Shown: one piece after another, positions 25,342 through 34,867 of the stretch
Layout: the number at the start of each line of letters is the position of its first letter
Position numbering within the stretch: the first letter of the stretch is position 1
Assembly (NCBI RefSeq): GCF_038002225.1
Contig: NZ_JBBOCA010000001.1
Coordinates: forward strand, 6,014,001 to 6,078,000
Direction: 5' to 3'
Source: Paenibacillus sp. FSL R7-0204
GTDB taxonomy: Bacteria; Bacillota; Bacilli; Paenibacillales; Paenibacillaceae
DNA length: 64,000 nt
Position numbers and translations under genes: made by a program
The notes under the pieces: model-generated
The model's database searches: none
Told to the model about the DNA's origin: nothing
What the model saw: the letters and a program-made list of their open reading frames with translations, nothing else

Positions 25342-26949
25342 TCATTTGATCAGCTCGGTAGGATTCATGCCGGTGATCTTCTTGAATAGCGTGCTGAAAT
25401 AAGGAATGTTCTTATAGCCTACCCGCTCCGCCACTTCATAGACCAGCATATTGCGCTCCATTAATAGTTCCCTGGCCTTCTCGATCCGCACCCGGGTCAG
25501 GTAGTTGTTGAAGGTCTCCCCGGTGATGTTTTTGAAGATGATCGACAAATGATTCCGGGAGATGAACACCTTATCCGACAGATCAGCCAGCGTAAGCTCC
25601 TCGGCGTAATGCTCATGAATGTAGTTGGTCATGAAATCCACGACCTGCCGGTGCTTACTGCTGCCCTTCCATTGACGGCTGGCACAGATCGCTGTGATTT
25701 TGGCAGATAACCAGCCTGCCAGCTGGTCAGGTACAGCCAGGTTGCCGATCTCCTGGGCAATCTGATCATTGGTGAACAGATCATCGAGTACGAAGCCCGA
25801 CTCATACAGCGAGTAGGTGATAATGCCCCATAGCTCGCTGCCGAGCATCTGCACGTAGCTGGCAGACACTCCTTGCTGCGCTTGCAGCTCGGTAATATAT
25901 CCGTATACAAGCTGCTGTGCCTCTGCCTCTTGTGAAGCCTTCATCGCAGCGGCCAGCTTGTAGGAGAATTTCACCGGGAAAAGGACCCCCCGGTCCTGCC
26001 CGCTGCTGTGGCTCTCCCTGTAGCAGTATACCTCATATGCCGGGCTAATCCGCAAAGCCCCGTGATCCATGGCACGGAAGGCCTCCTCTGTCGATTCGGG
26101 GATCTTCGTCCAGGTGTCCTTCAGTCCTCCAATACCTATGCGGACTACCAGTCTGAGATACGCTTGGATGCTATCAACCAGCCGTGTCGCCAGCTCTTCC
26201 AGCTGCTGTGTACATTCTTCCTCTGGATGAATGATCAGCAAGGCCCGGTAGCTGTTCAGCTCAGTGTATTCGATATTAGCGTAATGCTTGCGCGTGACCT
26301 CACAGGCAATGTTACTGACCGCGAAGCGCAGCAGATTCCAGTCCGAGACCGAGAAGGAGCTGGCCCGGTCATCGCGGATCAGCTCGATCCCGATGCTTGC
26401 ATGCCTGCCGTCAAGCCAGTAATGATACGAAGGCGGAAGATGGGAATTGTTCCGGTAGGAAGGCTCCAGGGTGCCAACCGCTGCGGACCGGACCCATTCC
26501 TTCTCGACAAAAGGCTCATACAGCATCATTTTCAGCTCCAGCTCACCTTGTCTGATCACCTTCTCCTGCTCTCCAAGCAGCTCTTCAATCACCTTGTGAA
26601 GGATTGTTCTAAGCGTAGGCAGACTTATGGGCTTGGAAACGTAGTCACTGACCTGAAGCCGGAGGGCTTGTCTGGCATGCTCGAAGTCTGAATATCCGCT
26701 TAGAATAATAATTTTGCCCTTGAAGCCCTCGTTCCTTAATTGCTCCATCATCTCCAGACCGCTCATCACCGGCATATAGATATCGGTGATTACAATGTCC
26801 GGGCTGGTTGCACGGATCATTGCCAGACCGTCTTCCCCGTTCAGCGCCTCACCGGCCCATTCTGCGCCCAGCTCCTCCCATGGAATCGCCCGCTTCATCC
26901 CCTGAAGTACCTGCCGCTCATCGTCAATAATAGCGATCTTCCACATCAT
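25342..26949 (-). CDS. YesN-type response regulator (REC plus AraC-type HTH)
   Basis: The product has 535 residues. The receiver domain at 1-120 has DDE near residue 10, the phosphoacceptor Asp in IVITDIYMP near 55, and Lys in YVSKPISL near 105. A middle region of about 300 residues follows, and the AraC double helix-turn-helix lies at about 430-535 (LSDKVFISRNHLSIIFKNIT, then VAERVGYKNIPYFSTLFKK). AAGGAGG lies before the tandem ATGATG. It is 39 bp downstream of the YesM-type kinase and regulates the neighbouring carbohydrate ABC genes in the usual Paenibacillus arrangement. Confidence 0.95.
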   Translation of the reverse strand: MMWKIAIIDDERQVLQGMKRAIPWEELGAEWAGEALNGEDGLAMIRATSPDIVITDIYMPVMSGLEMMEQLRNEGFKGKIIILSGYSDFEHARQALRLQVSDYVSKPISLPTLRTILHKVIEELLGEQEKVIRQGELELKMMLYEPFVEKEWVRSAAVGTLEPSYRNNSHLPPSYHYWLDGRHASIGIELIRDDRASSFSVSDWNLLRFAVSNIACEVTRKHYANIEYTELNSYRALLIIHPEEECTQQLEELATRLVDSIQAYLRLVVRIGIGGLKDTWTKIPESTEEAFRAMDHGALRISPAYEVYCYRESHSSGQDRGVLFPVKFSYKLAAAMKASQEAEAQQLVYGYITELQAQQGVSASYVQMLGSELWGIITYSLYESGFVLDDLFTNDQIAQEIGNLAVPDQLAGWLSAKITAICASRQWKGSSKHRQVVDFMTNYIHEHYAEELTLADLSDKVFISRNHLSIIFKNITGETFNNYLTRVRIEKARELLMERNMLVYEVAERVGYKNIPYFSTLFKKITGMNPTELIK

Positions 26950-26988
26950 GTCTGCCTCCTTAAGCTTCTCTGGCCCGCAGCAGCCTTA

Positions 26989-28752
26989 TCAGCCTTCCTT
27001 CGCAGCGAGAGAAGCAGTCAGTATCTGTGCCGGAGCCTCTGTGAGCAGCGGCAGAACAATCTCTACCCGGGTCCCTCCCTCTTCACGTTCCTGCAGTGTA
27101 ACCCCGTAGCCATTTCCGAAATATCCGGCAATCCGCTCCCGCACATTCCGTATGCCATAGCCGCCGGTATGCCGCCTGTGCGGGCGCGCCTCCGGCTGCT
27201 TCAGGCCTGCCCCGTTATCATCAATTCTAATCTGCAGGGTCTCCTCTACTTTAGTAAAGGATATCCAGACATATCCGCTGCGCTGCTTATTGAAGCCGTG
27301 TACAATTGAATTCTCCACGAACGGCTGCAGAGTCAGCTTGGGAAGATAGGCCTCCAGAAGCCCCGGTTCCACATCGATGGTGTACTCCAGGCCGTCGCCC
27401 CAGCGGAGCTGCTGGATTTCGAGATAACACTGGATGTGCTGCAATTCCTCCGATACCATGATGAAGCTTGCCCCGTTGGATAAGCCGATCCTGAACATCT
27501 GGCCCATCAGCTCCAGAATCCGGCTCAGCTCATCCTGTCCGGCCTCAATGGCCATCCAGTTGAGCTGGTCCAGCATATTGTAGAGAAAATGGGGATTGAT
27601 ATTGGCCTGTAAGGCCTCAATCTCCGCTTTGCGCTGCTGCTCGTACCGCCGCTCCAGCGACAGGTACAGCTCCTCGATCCGCTCAGTCTGCTTGCGGTAG
27701 CCGGAGAATAAATAACCGAATTCATTCTCATAGTCGCTGGGCAGCTCCTCCTTGTGCCCGCCGACTGAATACAGTTTCATAGCGCTTACAAGCTGCTTAA
27801 TCGGTTTGGAGAATTGCCTGCTCAGATAATGCGTCAGGAGCAGGACCAGCAGAATCGCTCCAATCCCGATCAGCCCGATCCATTCCGCCAGTTCCAGACT
27901 GCTTGCCGTAATCTGCTTCCAGGAGGTGAACTCAATCAGCGTCCAGATGGAATTATCCATTCTGGAGTAGACCAGCAGCGTATTGCCGGAATCTTTATCG
28001 CCGGGAATGTGAACATAGCCGGATTTGTTGCTCTTGAGGTCAATCCATTGAGACCACTCACTCTGCTTCAGCGTATCTCCGATACTCAGAATCTGCTTGC
28101 CGGCGCTGTCCGCCATGATCCGGTTTGACCCGGAGGTGTTGCCGGTCAGCAGCGCACGGATCTCCTTGGCCTTGATATGAACGACCAGCACACCGAGATA
28201 GTCGTTCTCGTTCATGATTTTCCGGGCGAAGCTTAGTACTGGAATGTCTCCCTGCACACTGGGAATGGAATATTCCCCCGACCAGGCGAAATCGCTTTTC
28301 ACCAGATTCTTGGACCAGGACTGCTTATCCAGATCGAGAATATTACGGAATTGAATATAGCTCTGCCCGCTGCTCGGCATCGGCTGATCCATGTAGAGGT
28401 CAATCCCCTGGATTAACGGAATGGCGTAGGTCAGATTGCCGAGCGCACTCTCAACGCTTATACGCTTGCGGTACCGCTCGAAATCATCCTGCCTGTTCGA
28501 TAGAAAGGTCGTCAGCTCGTTGTCCCGGGAGGTGGACAGTGAGATCTGCTCAATCATATCCAGCCGGGTGGTAATCTCATTATTCAATTCATCCAGCAGC
28601 CGCTGCTGATAGTGAGAGGTGGTCTGCACAAGGGCTTTGGAGGAATTGCTGTAGCTGGTCCAAGCCGTTACCGCTATCACTAGAATAATTATAATGGCAA
28701 AGCTGTGAAAAAACAGACGGTCGATCCTGTACTTTTTAAAAGGATTGGTCAA
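26989..28752 (-). CDS. YesM-type sensor histidine kinase
   Basis: The product has 587 residues. Transmembrane helices lie near 12-32 and 290-312, flanking a large extracellular sensor (dCache-like). A HAMP domain, the His_kinase domain with NINPHFLYNMLDQLN (phosphorylated His), and HATPase with DNGAGL and GGYGIRNVRERI follow. The start is TTG at 28752, with AAGGGGATCAC directly upstream. It forms a two-component pair with the YesN-type regulator 39 bp downstream. It most likely senses an oligosaccharide or the adjacent binding protein. Confidence 0.94.
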   Translation of the reverse strand: MTNPFKKYRIDRLFFHSFAIIIILVIAVTAWTSYSNSSKALVQTTSHYQQRLLDELNNEITTRLDMIEQISLSTSRDNELTTFLSNRQDDFERYRKRISVESALGNLTYAIPLIQGIDLYMDQPMPSSGQSYIQFRNILDLDKQSWSKNLVKSDFAWSGEYSIPSVQGDIPVLSFARKIMNENDYLGVLVVHIKAKEIRALLTGNTSGSNRIMADSAGKQILSIGDTLKQSEWSQWIDLKSNKSGYVHIPGDKDSGNTLLVYSRMDNSIWTLIEFTSWKQITASSLELAEWIGLIGIGAILLVLLLTHYLSRQFSKPIKQLVSAMKLYSVGGHKEELPSDYENEFGYLFSGYRKQTERIEELYLSLERRYEQQRKAEIEALQANINPHFLYNMLDQLNWMAIEAGQDELSRILELMGQMFRIGLSNGASFIMVSEELQHIQCYLEIQQLRWGDGLEYTIDVEPGLLEAYLPKLTLQPFVENSIVHGFNKQRSGYVWISFTKVEETLQIRIDDNGAGLKQPEARPHRRHTGGYGIRNVRERIAGYFGNGYGVTLQEREEGGTRVEIVLPLLTEAPAQILTASLAAKEG

Positions 28753-28785
28753 GTGATCCCCTTCCTTCGCCTCCGCTTCATACGA

Positions 28786-28829
28786 AATAAACGGTAAAGC
28801 GTCGAATAAGGCTCAGGCGCTTTACCGTT
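28786..28829 (-). terminator. Terminator between the ABC permease and the YesM gene
   Basis: A perfect 12-bp inverted repeat (28790-28801 with 28818-28829) is followed on the minus strand by TTTATTT. It separates transport genes from the two-component genes, so the latter probably have their own promoter or rely on read-through. Confidence 0.8.
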
Positions 28830-28853
28830 ATCGGACGGATGTTTTTTTACATC

Positions 28854-29699
28854 TTATCCCTTTATGCCTGTTGTCGCAATCCCGTCTACGAAATACTTTT
28901 GCAGGAAGGTGAATACAAGCGTTGCCGGAACAATAGAGACAAGCGACATGGCCAGAAGCTGGCCCCACTCGGCTGCAGACTGGGAGTCATTAATCATGCG
29001 CAGTGCGAGACCCACCGTGTATTTGTCTACCGTGTTGATGTACAGGAGATGTCCCAGGAAGTCATCCCAGTTCCACAGGAAGCAGAAGATCGTCACTGTA
29101 ACTACCGCCGGGAAGGCCAGCGGCATGACCACTCTCCAGAAAATCCCGAACCAGGAGCAGCCGTCGATTTTGGCCGATTCATCCAGCTCCTTGGGCACGC
29201 CGCGGATGAACTGGATCAGCAGGAAGACGAAGAAGCTCCCGCCGGCCCCGCCCGCCAGCAGATGGGGAACGACAAACGGCAAATACGTATTCACCCAGCC
29301 CAGCTGATGGAACAAGGCGTATTGGGGAATAATCAGCACCTGGCCCGGCATCATCAGCGTCAGCATCAGAATCGAGAACCAGAATTTCTTCAGCGGAAAA
29401 TCCAGTCTGGCAAATCCGAAAGCAACCAGCGTGCAGGATAACAGGGTTGCGATCAGCACCATAATCTCAAGGCCGAAGGTGTTAAGATAGAAATCAGTGA
29501 ACGTATGTCCGGGAACCGAGTTCCAGCCTTTGGTGAAGTTCTCCCATTGCGGAACGGACGGGAAGATTCCCGGTGAACTCAGCTCGGTGCTGTCCTTCAG
29601 CGAGGCTCCGATCCACCAGACAATCGGATAGACCATGAGGAAGCTGAAGAGAATCATGAACACATGCCGGAGTGCAGGCTTCCAATTCAAAGTTGTCAT
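28854..29699 (-). CDS. Carbohydrate ABC transporter permease, MalG/LacG type
   Basis: The product has 281 residues with six predicted transmembrane helices. The EAA loop region reads ELDESAKIDGCSWFGIFWRVVMPLAFPA near residues 180-207, as in MalG-type permeases, and the C-terminus ends VDGIATTGIKG. It overlaps the upstream permease gene by 4 bp (ATGA), so translation is coupled. With its partner it forms the membrane channel for a sugar oligomer. No ATPase gene is nearby; a shared MsmX-type ATPase is likely. Confidence 0.95.
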   Translation of the reverse strand: MTTLNWKPALRHVFMILFSFLMVYPIVWWIGASLKDSTELSSPGIFPSVPQWENFTKGWNSVPGHTFTDFYLNTFGLEIMVLIATLLSCTLVAFGFARLDFPLKKFWFSILMLTLMMPGQVLIIPQYALFHQLGWVNTYLPFVVPHLLAGGAGGSFFVFLLIQFIRGVPKELDESAKIDGCSWFGIFWRVVMPLAFPAVVTVTIFCFLWNWDDFLGHLLYINTVDKYTVGLALRMINDSQSAAEWGQLLAMSLVSIVPATLVFTFLQKYFVDGIATTGIKG

Positions 29700-30658
29700 T
29701 TGCGTTTTTTCCCTCCAGTGTCAGTCTCATAGAATACCCAATATTTCGAGGTGTAGGAGATCAGCAGCGTTGCAGCGACGATGGCGACCAGCATAATCCA
29801 GGCCAGTGCAGAAGCGTAGCCCAGCTCGTACCGGCTGAAGGCCCGTTCATACAGATACATAGCGTACACGTATGTAGCGTTCATCGGACCGCCATTCGTA
29901 ATCACGAAGGCCGAGGTGAACATCTGGAAGGCATTGATTACGGCCATGATCAGGTTGAAGTAGAGAATCGGCGACAGCATAGGCAGTGTAATACGGAAGA
30001 ATTGAATGAACTTGTTCGCCCCGTCTACCGAGGAAGCTTCATACAAGTCATTGGGAATCTGCTTCAGTCCTGCCAGGAAGATAACCATGGTGGAGCCGAA
30101 TTGCCAGACCGTCAGCAGAATCAGTGTGCTAAGCGCAGTGTCCGGGTTGGTGATCCAGCTTTTCCCTTCGATGCCGAAGACAGCGATCAGCTTGTTGAAA
30201 ATCCCGTCAACCCCGAAAATGTTACGCCAGAGCAGCGATACCCCGATACTGCCTCCGATTAGAGAAGGGAAGTAGATCGCTGTGCGGTAAGCACTGATCC
30301 CTCTGACTGCCTTGCTGAGCACCATGGCTACCAGCAGGGCTGCAATCAGCTTAAGGGGCACGGAAGCCAGTACATACATGACCGTGACTTTGGCGGATTG
30401 AATGAATTTGGGGTCAGCGGTGAAAATCCGTTCGTAATTACGGGACCCGATCCATTTCATTGGCTGCATCAGAGTGTAGTCGGTAAACGAATAGTACAGG
30501 GATAAGAACAACGGATACGCCGTCAGTACCAGAAATCCGATCAGCCAGGGCGAAATAAACAAATAGCCTGCAAGCGGAGCGTTCCACCGGCTTTTGAAAT
30601 AGGAGCTTTTTTTCGGCGCCGGCGAGGCTTGGGCTAAAGTGGTTGTGGAGCGGTTCAT
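29696..30658 (-). CDS. Carbohydrate ABC transporter permease, MalF/LacF type
   Basis: The product has 320 residues and six transmembrane helices after a basic N-terminus (SRWNAPLAGYLFISPWLIGF is the common start of helix 1). The EAA loop reads LYEASSVDGANKFIQFFRITLPML. AGAGGTG lies 8 nt before ATG 30658. It partners the MalG-type permease with which it overlaps. A terminator between this gene and the binding-protein gene probably lowers permease expression relative to the binding protein. Confidence 0.95.
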   Translation of the reverse strand: MNRSTTTLAQASPAPKKSSYFKSRWNAPLAGYLFISPWLIGFLVLTAYPLFLSLYYSFTDYTLMQPMKWIGSRNYERIFTADPKFIQSAKVTVMYVLASVPLKLIAALLVAMVLSKAVRGISAYRTAIYFPSLIGGSIGVSLLWRNIFGVDGIFNKLIAVFGIEGKSWITNPDTALSTLILLTVWQFGSTMVIFLAGLKQIPNDLYEASSVDGANKFIQFFRITLPMLSPILYFNLIMAVINAFQMFTSAFVITNGGPMNATYVYAMYLYERAFSRYELGYASALAWIMLVAIVAATLLISYTSKYWVFYETDTGGKKRK

Positions 30659-30787
30659 CTGTGGTCACCTCTTGTGGTCAATTTGTATAGCTTAAGTATA
30701 GTATTGGGCCACACTCCGGCTAAAGGAGGGCAATGCTCGAATTCTTTCAAAATATAACGATTAATTCGTACATTCTTATCTTTTAAA

Positions 30788-30822
30788 AAGATAAAGCCCG
30801 GAACATTGCTGTCCCGGGCTTT
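30788..30822 (-). terminator. Attenuator-like terminator between binding protein and permease genes
   Basis: A 9-bp stem (30793-30801 with 30814-30822) is followed on the minus strand by ATCTTTTT. It lies inside the transport operon, 12 bp after the binding-protein stop, where partial termination would give excess binding protein. Confidence 0.75.
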
Positions 30823-30833
30823 CAGTTCATGCC

Positions 30834-32183
30834 TTATTTCTCGTAAGATAGCGAGGCTTCCTTCAGCTGCTTGAACGCCTCTTCCGGTGTGGATTTACCG
30901 AAGCTGAGCTGGTCACGGACCAGTACCCAGTCTTTATCCACGAAGTTCGTCCAGCCGCCGGCTCCGGCCGACCAGGTCTGGCCATCCGGCTCCGTAGCAC
31001 GGAGCAAGCCTAAGCCTACCTTATCCAGATCGCTCATGTTGGCTTCCAGCAGAGCAGCGTTATCCTTGTTGGCCGGGAGGCCACGGAAGGTCTTGGTGAT
31101 TTGGGCAGCCTCAGCATCATTCACGAACCAGTTGATGAATTTCTTGGCTTCTTCAGCATGCTTGGAGTTCTTGGAGACCGCCATGTACATCGACGGCTTC
31201 AGCCAGCCTCCGGCCTCTTCGGCACGCGGCATGGTTACAAGTGCGTAGGCTCCTGGCTTAATACTGTCCCAGGTTCCCAGATTGTTGGAGAAGCTGTAAC
31301 GGAACAGCACCTTGCCTGCTGCGAGCAGATCCATTTGCGGATCATTTTCCTTATCGGAGGCATTCACATCCGCCGGAGGAACAAGCCCTTCCTTGCGGAG
31401 CTCTTCAAACTTGCGGGTCCATTCCAGATAGGTGGCTTCATCCACGTTGAAGTGACCGTCATCCGTGATGACCTGCCCTTTGCCTCTGGCATACTGATAC
31501 GCCGAGTACATGAAATAGTTACCTGCATAGTCGAGGGTGAAATACTGTCCCTTCGGCAGCTTGGACTTGGATTCCTTCGCTAAGGCGAAGAACTCATCCC
31601 AGGTCCAGCCGTTGGCCGGATTGGCAATGCCAAGCTTATCCATAGCCGCTTTATCATATACCATACCGAAGGCTACCGAGCCCAGTGGAACAGCATACTG
31701 TTTACCGTCCAATTGGCCGCCTGCCAGCAGCTTCGTATCGAATTTGCTTACATCCACCTCAGGAGCCAGGTCGGCCAATTGCTGGCGGGCCATCCAGTCC
31801 GGCATCCAGCCCGGGTCAAGCTGAACCACATCGGGTGCATTGTTGGCCGCAGCCTGTGTGGATAATTTGTCCAGATAACCGTCCATACCGGAATACTCCG
31901 GCTCGAAGGTTACGTTCGGATTATTCTTCGTGTACAATTCCAGGGCCGCCAAAGTGGCTTCGTGACGCGGCTGGGAGCCCCACCACATAATCCGCAGCTT
32001 GACCGGCTCATTGGTGCTTGGTGCATCAGTTGCAGCAGCCGTCGCAGCAGCATTGGTGCTGGCAGGTGCTTCTGTAGCCCCTCCTGCATTGTTTACTTTA
32101 TTCCCTCCGCCGCCGCAGGCAGCCAGTGTACCTAATATCGCTGTCATCGCCAGGACCGAAAGAGAACGCTTCCATTTCAACAT
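30834..32183 (-). CDS. Sugar ABC transporter substrate-binding lipoprotein
   Basis: The product has 449 residues with a lipoprotein signal: a basic start (LKWKRS), a hydrophobic core, and lipobox LAAC with Cys near residue 22. A Gly/Asn/Ala/Thr-rich linker of about 40 residues follows. The mature part has the family 1 binding-protein fold (VKLRIMWWGSQPRHEATLAA near residue 60, SGMDGYLDKLSTQAAANNAPDVV). It captures an oligosaccharide outside the membrane and passes it to the two permeases. Start ATG 32183 follows AGGAGGG; a longer frame to 32204 lacks a good site. Confidence 0.95.
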   Translation of the reverse strand: MLKWKRSLSVLAMTAILGTLAACGGGGNKVNNAGGATEAPASTNAAATAAATDAPSTNEPVKLRIMWWGSQPRHEATLAALELYTKNNPNVTFEPEYSGMDGYLDKLSTQAAANNAPDVVQLDPGWMPDWMARQQLADLAPEVDVSKFDTKLLAGGQLDGKQYAVPLGSVAFGMVYDKAAMDKLGIANPANGWTWDEFFALAKESKSKLPKGQYFTLDYAGNYFMYSAYQYARGKGQVITDDGHFNVDEATYLEWTRKFEELRKEGLVPPADVNASDKENDPQMDLLAAGKVLFRYSFSNNLGTWDSIKPGAYALVTMPRAEEAGGWLKPSMYMAVSKNSKHAEEAKKFINWFVNDAEAAQITKTFRGLPANKDNAALLEANMSDLDKVGLGLLRATEPDGQTWSAGAGGWTNFVDKDWVLVRDQLSFGKSTPEEAFKQLKEASLSYEK

Positions 32184-32314
32184 CTTTAACCCTCCTGTAT
32201 ACATCTGTTTTCTCTTGCTACATTGCTATAGTAACAAGACGGGTTGGAAGTTCATAGGAGAGCAATGCACGAATTCTTATAAAATCTTACGAATATGCCA
32301 TCCTGCAGATCGGC

Positions 32315-32353
32315 AAAAAGGCTGCTCCGCTATCCTAAGATAGCGAAACAGCC
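32315..32353 (-). terminator. Terminator of the sigma/anti-sigma operon
   Basis: A 15-bp stem with two wobble pairs (32320-32334 with 32339-32353, 4-nt loop) is followed on the minus strand by five T. Confidence 0.88.
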
Positions 32354-32375
32354 CTGAGTGTCAGCTCTGCGTTAC

Positions 32376-33560
32376 TTATTTCATCATACTGGCGGCAATG
32401 CCGATAAGCTCATCCTTCGTTAGCTCCGTATTCTCCTGACCGGCGATCACATGGTAGATGACCTTTGCATCGGGGTCAGACCAAACCAGCTTGTACTTAT
32501 ACCCCAAGTCGAGCTCCTTGTTGTCGGAGTCATCCGAAAAAACAGCCTGCTTGCCGTTAATCTCAATATTCTCCATCTTTGTCTTTTCACTCCATGAGAG
32601 CGGATCTGCCGGGTATTGATTGTCATCCACTCGCGAGGCACTGATTCTTACCTGAACCTCCCCCTTCTTGTATACCAGTGAGGAATACGGGTAGGCAATG
32701 TTCTCCGCCTTCTCCACTCTCCAGGTCAATTTGAAGTGGTCGCCCAGATCTTTACTGCTTCCGCCTTCAAGCTCCTGTACATCCGGAACTTTTAAGAAAG
32801 AAGGGTTGATGATTGCCTCGTCCAGGGCATACCCTTCCGGCAGATACGCCGGCTGCTCCAGGATCGGAGCGTTGTGCGCTTCTACACTGGTCTTATAGGC
32901 GGTATAATCCTTAAACAGCATTGGTGGACGGTACATGTTCATACTTCCCTCTTCTTCCCGGTCTTCACGTCCAATGACATAGGTGGCATACTGTCCGGGA
33001 AGCAGCAGCTCCTTCATGAGTGCTGCCCCCTTTGAATATTTCTCGTTGTAGAATATGTTCTCCTTCCGGTTGGCTTCATCGTCTGCACCCGGCTCTGCGC
33101 TCAGAATATAAGGCTTCAAGGGTTCTTTCGCCTTCTCAATCAGCGTTCCGCCGGAAGCCGTCGCCGGAAGCGGCTGATACGGAAGCACCTTATACTGGGC
33201 TCCGGCCCCTTGCCGGACTTCACCCGAACTCTGGGCTTCAGCCCCTTGCTGGAGTTTACCGGAGAACTGGGTATAGCCGCCGCCCAGCAAGACCAGTGCC
33301 AGGACCGCCGCCGCCCAGCCCTTCACCGGAATCCGCTTCTGTCTCCGCCCGGTTCTGGTTTCCATTCTGCGCATTACTTTAGGTGCCTCTCCGCTTGGCG
33401 GAAGGGTCTGAAGCAGGTTCTCGTCTTCTTCAGCAGTCAATGCCCCCTCAAGCCCGAGCGCCTTCATCACTGGTTCATGAACATCTACGGAGTTCCAATG
33501 TGCTGAACGGTCTCCATCCTTCAGAAACTGCTCCTCTAGAGTTAATTCACGCTTGCCCAT
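32376..33560 (-). CDS. Membrane anti-sigma factor-like protein (DUF4367-type)
   Basis: The product has 394 residues. The cytoplasmic N-terminus (1-80) is followed by one transmembrane helix near 80-100 (GWAAAVLALVLLGGGYTQF) and a large extracytoplasmic domain. The segment QPAYLPEGYALDEAI and the C-terminal region resemble DUF4367 proteins, which are usually encoded with ECF sigma factors. The gene overlaps the sigma gene upstream by 19 bp, so translation is coupled. It probably holds the sigma factor inactive until a signal is received. The direct anti-sigma role is inferred from position and topology; no zinc-binding ZAS motif (HxxxCxxC) is visible. Confidence 0.75.
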   Translation of the reverse strand: MGKRELTLEEQFLKDGDRSAHWNSVDVHEPVMKALGLEGALTAEEDENLLQTLPPSGEAPKVMRRMETRTGRRQKRIPVKGWAAAVLALVLLGGGYTQFSGKLQQGAEAQSSGEVRQGAGAQYKVLPYQPLPATASGGTLIEKAKEPLKPYILSAEPGADDEANRKENIFYNEKYSKGAALMKELLLPGQYATYVIGREDREEEGSMNMYRPPMLFKDYTAYKTSVEAHNAPILEQPAYLPEGYALDEAIINPSFLKVPDVQELEGGSSKDLGDHFKLTWRVEKAENIAYPYSSLVYKKGEVQVRISASRVDDNQYPADPLSWSEKTKMENIEINGKQAVFSDDSDNKELDLGYKYKLVWSDPDAKVIYHVIAGQENTELTKDELIGIAASMMK

Positions 33561-34099
33561 AATTGTTTCTCCTTTCTCTCAATCGCTTTTTTAAGTTTTT
33601 CCCTGGTCCGTTCATATCTTTTGCGTACGGTAGCCGTACTCACACCCAGAATTTCACTGATTTCCGCAAATGATTTATCTTCATAAATCCGCAGGATCAA
33701 TAAATTCCGCTCCTCCACATCCAGCTTCCCCAGAGCAGCCGAGACCGGCTCGCTGAACAGGCGGTTCTGGGCCATTTGCTCAGCGCTTTTCTCCGTAACC
33801 TCCTGCCCGAGCAGCTTCCGCAACTGCTGCCGGTATTTCTGCCGGCGCAGCTGATTCAGGCAATGATGATAAGCAATCTTGTAGAGCCATGAGGTGAAAT
33901 CTGCCTGAGGCTTGTACTGCCCGATATTCTGGTAGGCCTTGATCAGGATATCCTGTACTGCGTCTTCTGCCTCTTCCTTGTTATTCAACAAGCGGTAACA
34001 ATAGAGGTAAATCCGTTGCTGGTACAGCCTGATCACATCCGAGTACAAGCCTCCTTCCCCGCCCTGAATCCTTCTAATCTTCTCTTCGATAGGGTCCAC
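33542..34099 (-). CDS. ECF-type RNA polymerase sigma factor
   Basis: The product has 185 residues. Region 2 reads YCYRLLNNKEEAEDAVQDIL and TSWLYKIAYHHCLNQLRRQ, and region 4 reads SFAEISEILGVSTATVRKRY. The start is read as GTG 34099, with AAAGGAG 7 nt upstream; the frame runs on to 34159 without a comparable site. It is followed by an overlapping gene for a single-pass membrane protein, the usual sigma/anti-sigma pair. Such pairs commonly autoregulate; no clear ECF promoter could be assigned by eye. Confidence 0.92.
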   Translation of the reverse strand: MDPIEEKIRRIQGGEGGLYSDVIRLYQQRIYLYCYRLLNNKEEAEDAVQDILIKAYQNIGQYKPQADFTSWLYKIAYHHCLNQLRRQKYRQQLRKLLGQEVTEKSAEQMAQNRLFSEPVSAALGKLDVEERNLLILRIYEDKSFAEISEILGVSTATVRKRYERTREKLKKAIERKEKQLWASVN

Positions 34100-34183
34100 G
34101 ATAATCTCCTTTCTGCAAATCATATAGATATAACACATGAGCCGTATGTAATGTGACAATTATCTTTTTTACTGCTCCACAAC

Positions 34184-34219
34184 AAAAAAGAGACCCCCAG
34201 ATGAATTCTGTTGATCTCT
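34184..34219 (-). terminator. Terminator of the stress FMN-binding protein gene
   Basis: On the minus strand a bulged stem (GATCTCT side 34213-34219 with 34189-34195, plus an inner CAGA/TCTG pair) is followed by six T. Confidence 0.75.
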
Positions 34220-34268
34220 CCGTTGCAGAACCTATGAACCTATAGCTTCCTAAAACCGTCTGTCTGCT

Positions 34269-34760
34269 CTATTCCAGCTCGACCGTCTGATTCAGATTCA
34301 GCCCGTCCGTATCCTGGCCGGTCATCCGCTTGAACATGTATACTGCCTTCTCGGCCAGATTGCCGCTCTTCCAGTATTCAGCGGCTTCGGCATGGACTTT
34401 AATCAGAATCACATTCGGGTCATCATAGCTTGTCTTCAGGAACGCCTCGTATCCTGCGCTCCAGAGCTCTTTCTTCTTATTCACATTAGTTACAATCTCG
34501 GCCGTTCCACGGATGGAGACATAGGACTTATCTGCATAGACCACGTTCACCCGCGGGTCATACAGAATCTCTCCGAACTTGCTCGTATCCTTCTTGGTCA
34601 GGAACCACAAGTCTCCGTCGAATTCAACCTCCTGTGTCTGCATGGGCCCGGAGACCAGCCCTTCCTCCGAAATCGTGGTAAGCATAGCCATATCAATCCC
34701 CTTGATCAGCTTGCGGACCGTCTCAACGGCTTCCTCGTGACTATGGTGTGTAGTTGACAT
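34269..34760 (-). CDS. Pyridoxamine 5'-phosphate oxidase family protein (general stress protein 26 type)
   Basis: The product has 163 residues with the split-barrel flavin-binding fold: MAMLTTISEEGLVSGPMQTQ near residue 24, DGDLWFLTKKDTSK near 48, and INVVYAD-like VNVVYADKSYVSIRGTAEIV near 71. The family includes Bacillus YdaG/GSP26, which binds FMN or a related cofactor and is induced by general stress. AGAGGCGG precedes the ATG. It is monocistronic, bounded by a terminator downstream and a gap upstream. Confidence 0.9.
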   Translation of the reverse strand: MSTTHHSHEEAVETVRKLIKGIDMAMLTTISEEGLVSGPMQTQEVEFDGDLWFLTKKDTSKFGEILYDPRVNVVYADKSYVSIRGTAEIVTNVNKKKELWSAGYEAFLKTSYDDPNVILIKVHAEAAEYWKSGNLAEKAVYMFKRMTGQDTDGLNLNQTVELE

Positions 34761-34867
34761 CTTTACCGCCTCTTTTCTTCCAGGATAGGGAATAGGTTGT
34801 CCAAATGCATAGCATTTATTAACCAGAAGCGGCGAAGCATTACCGGATGCCGGTAAAATCCGGGAAA

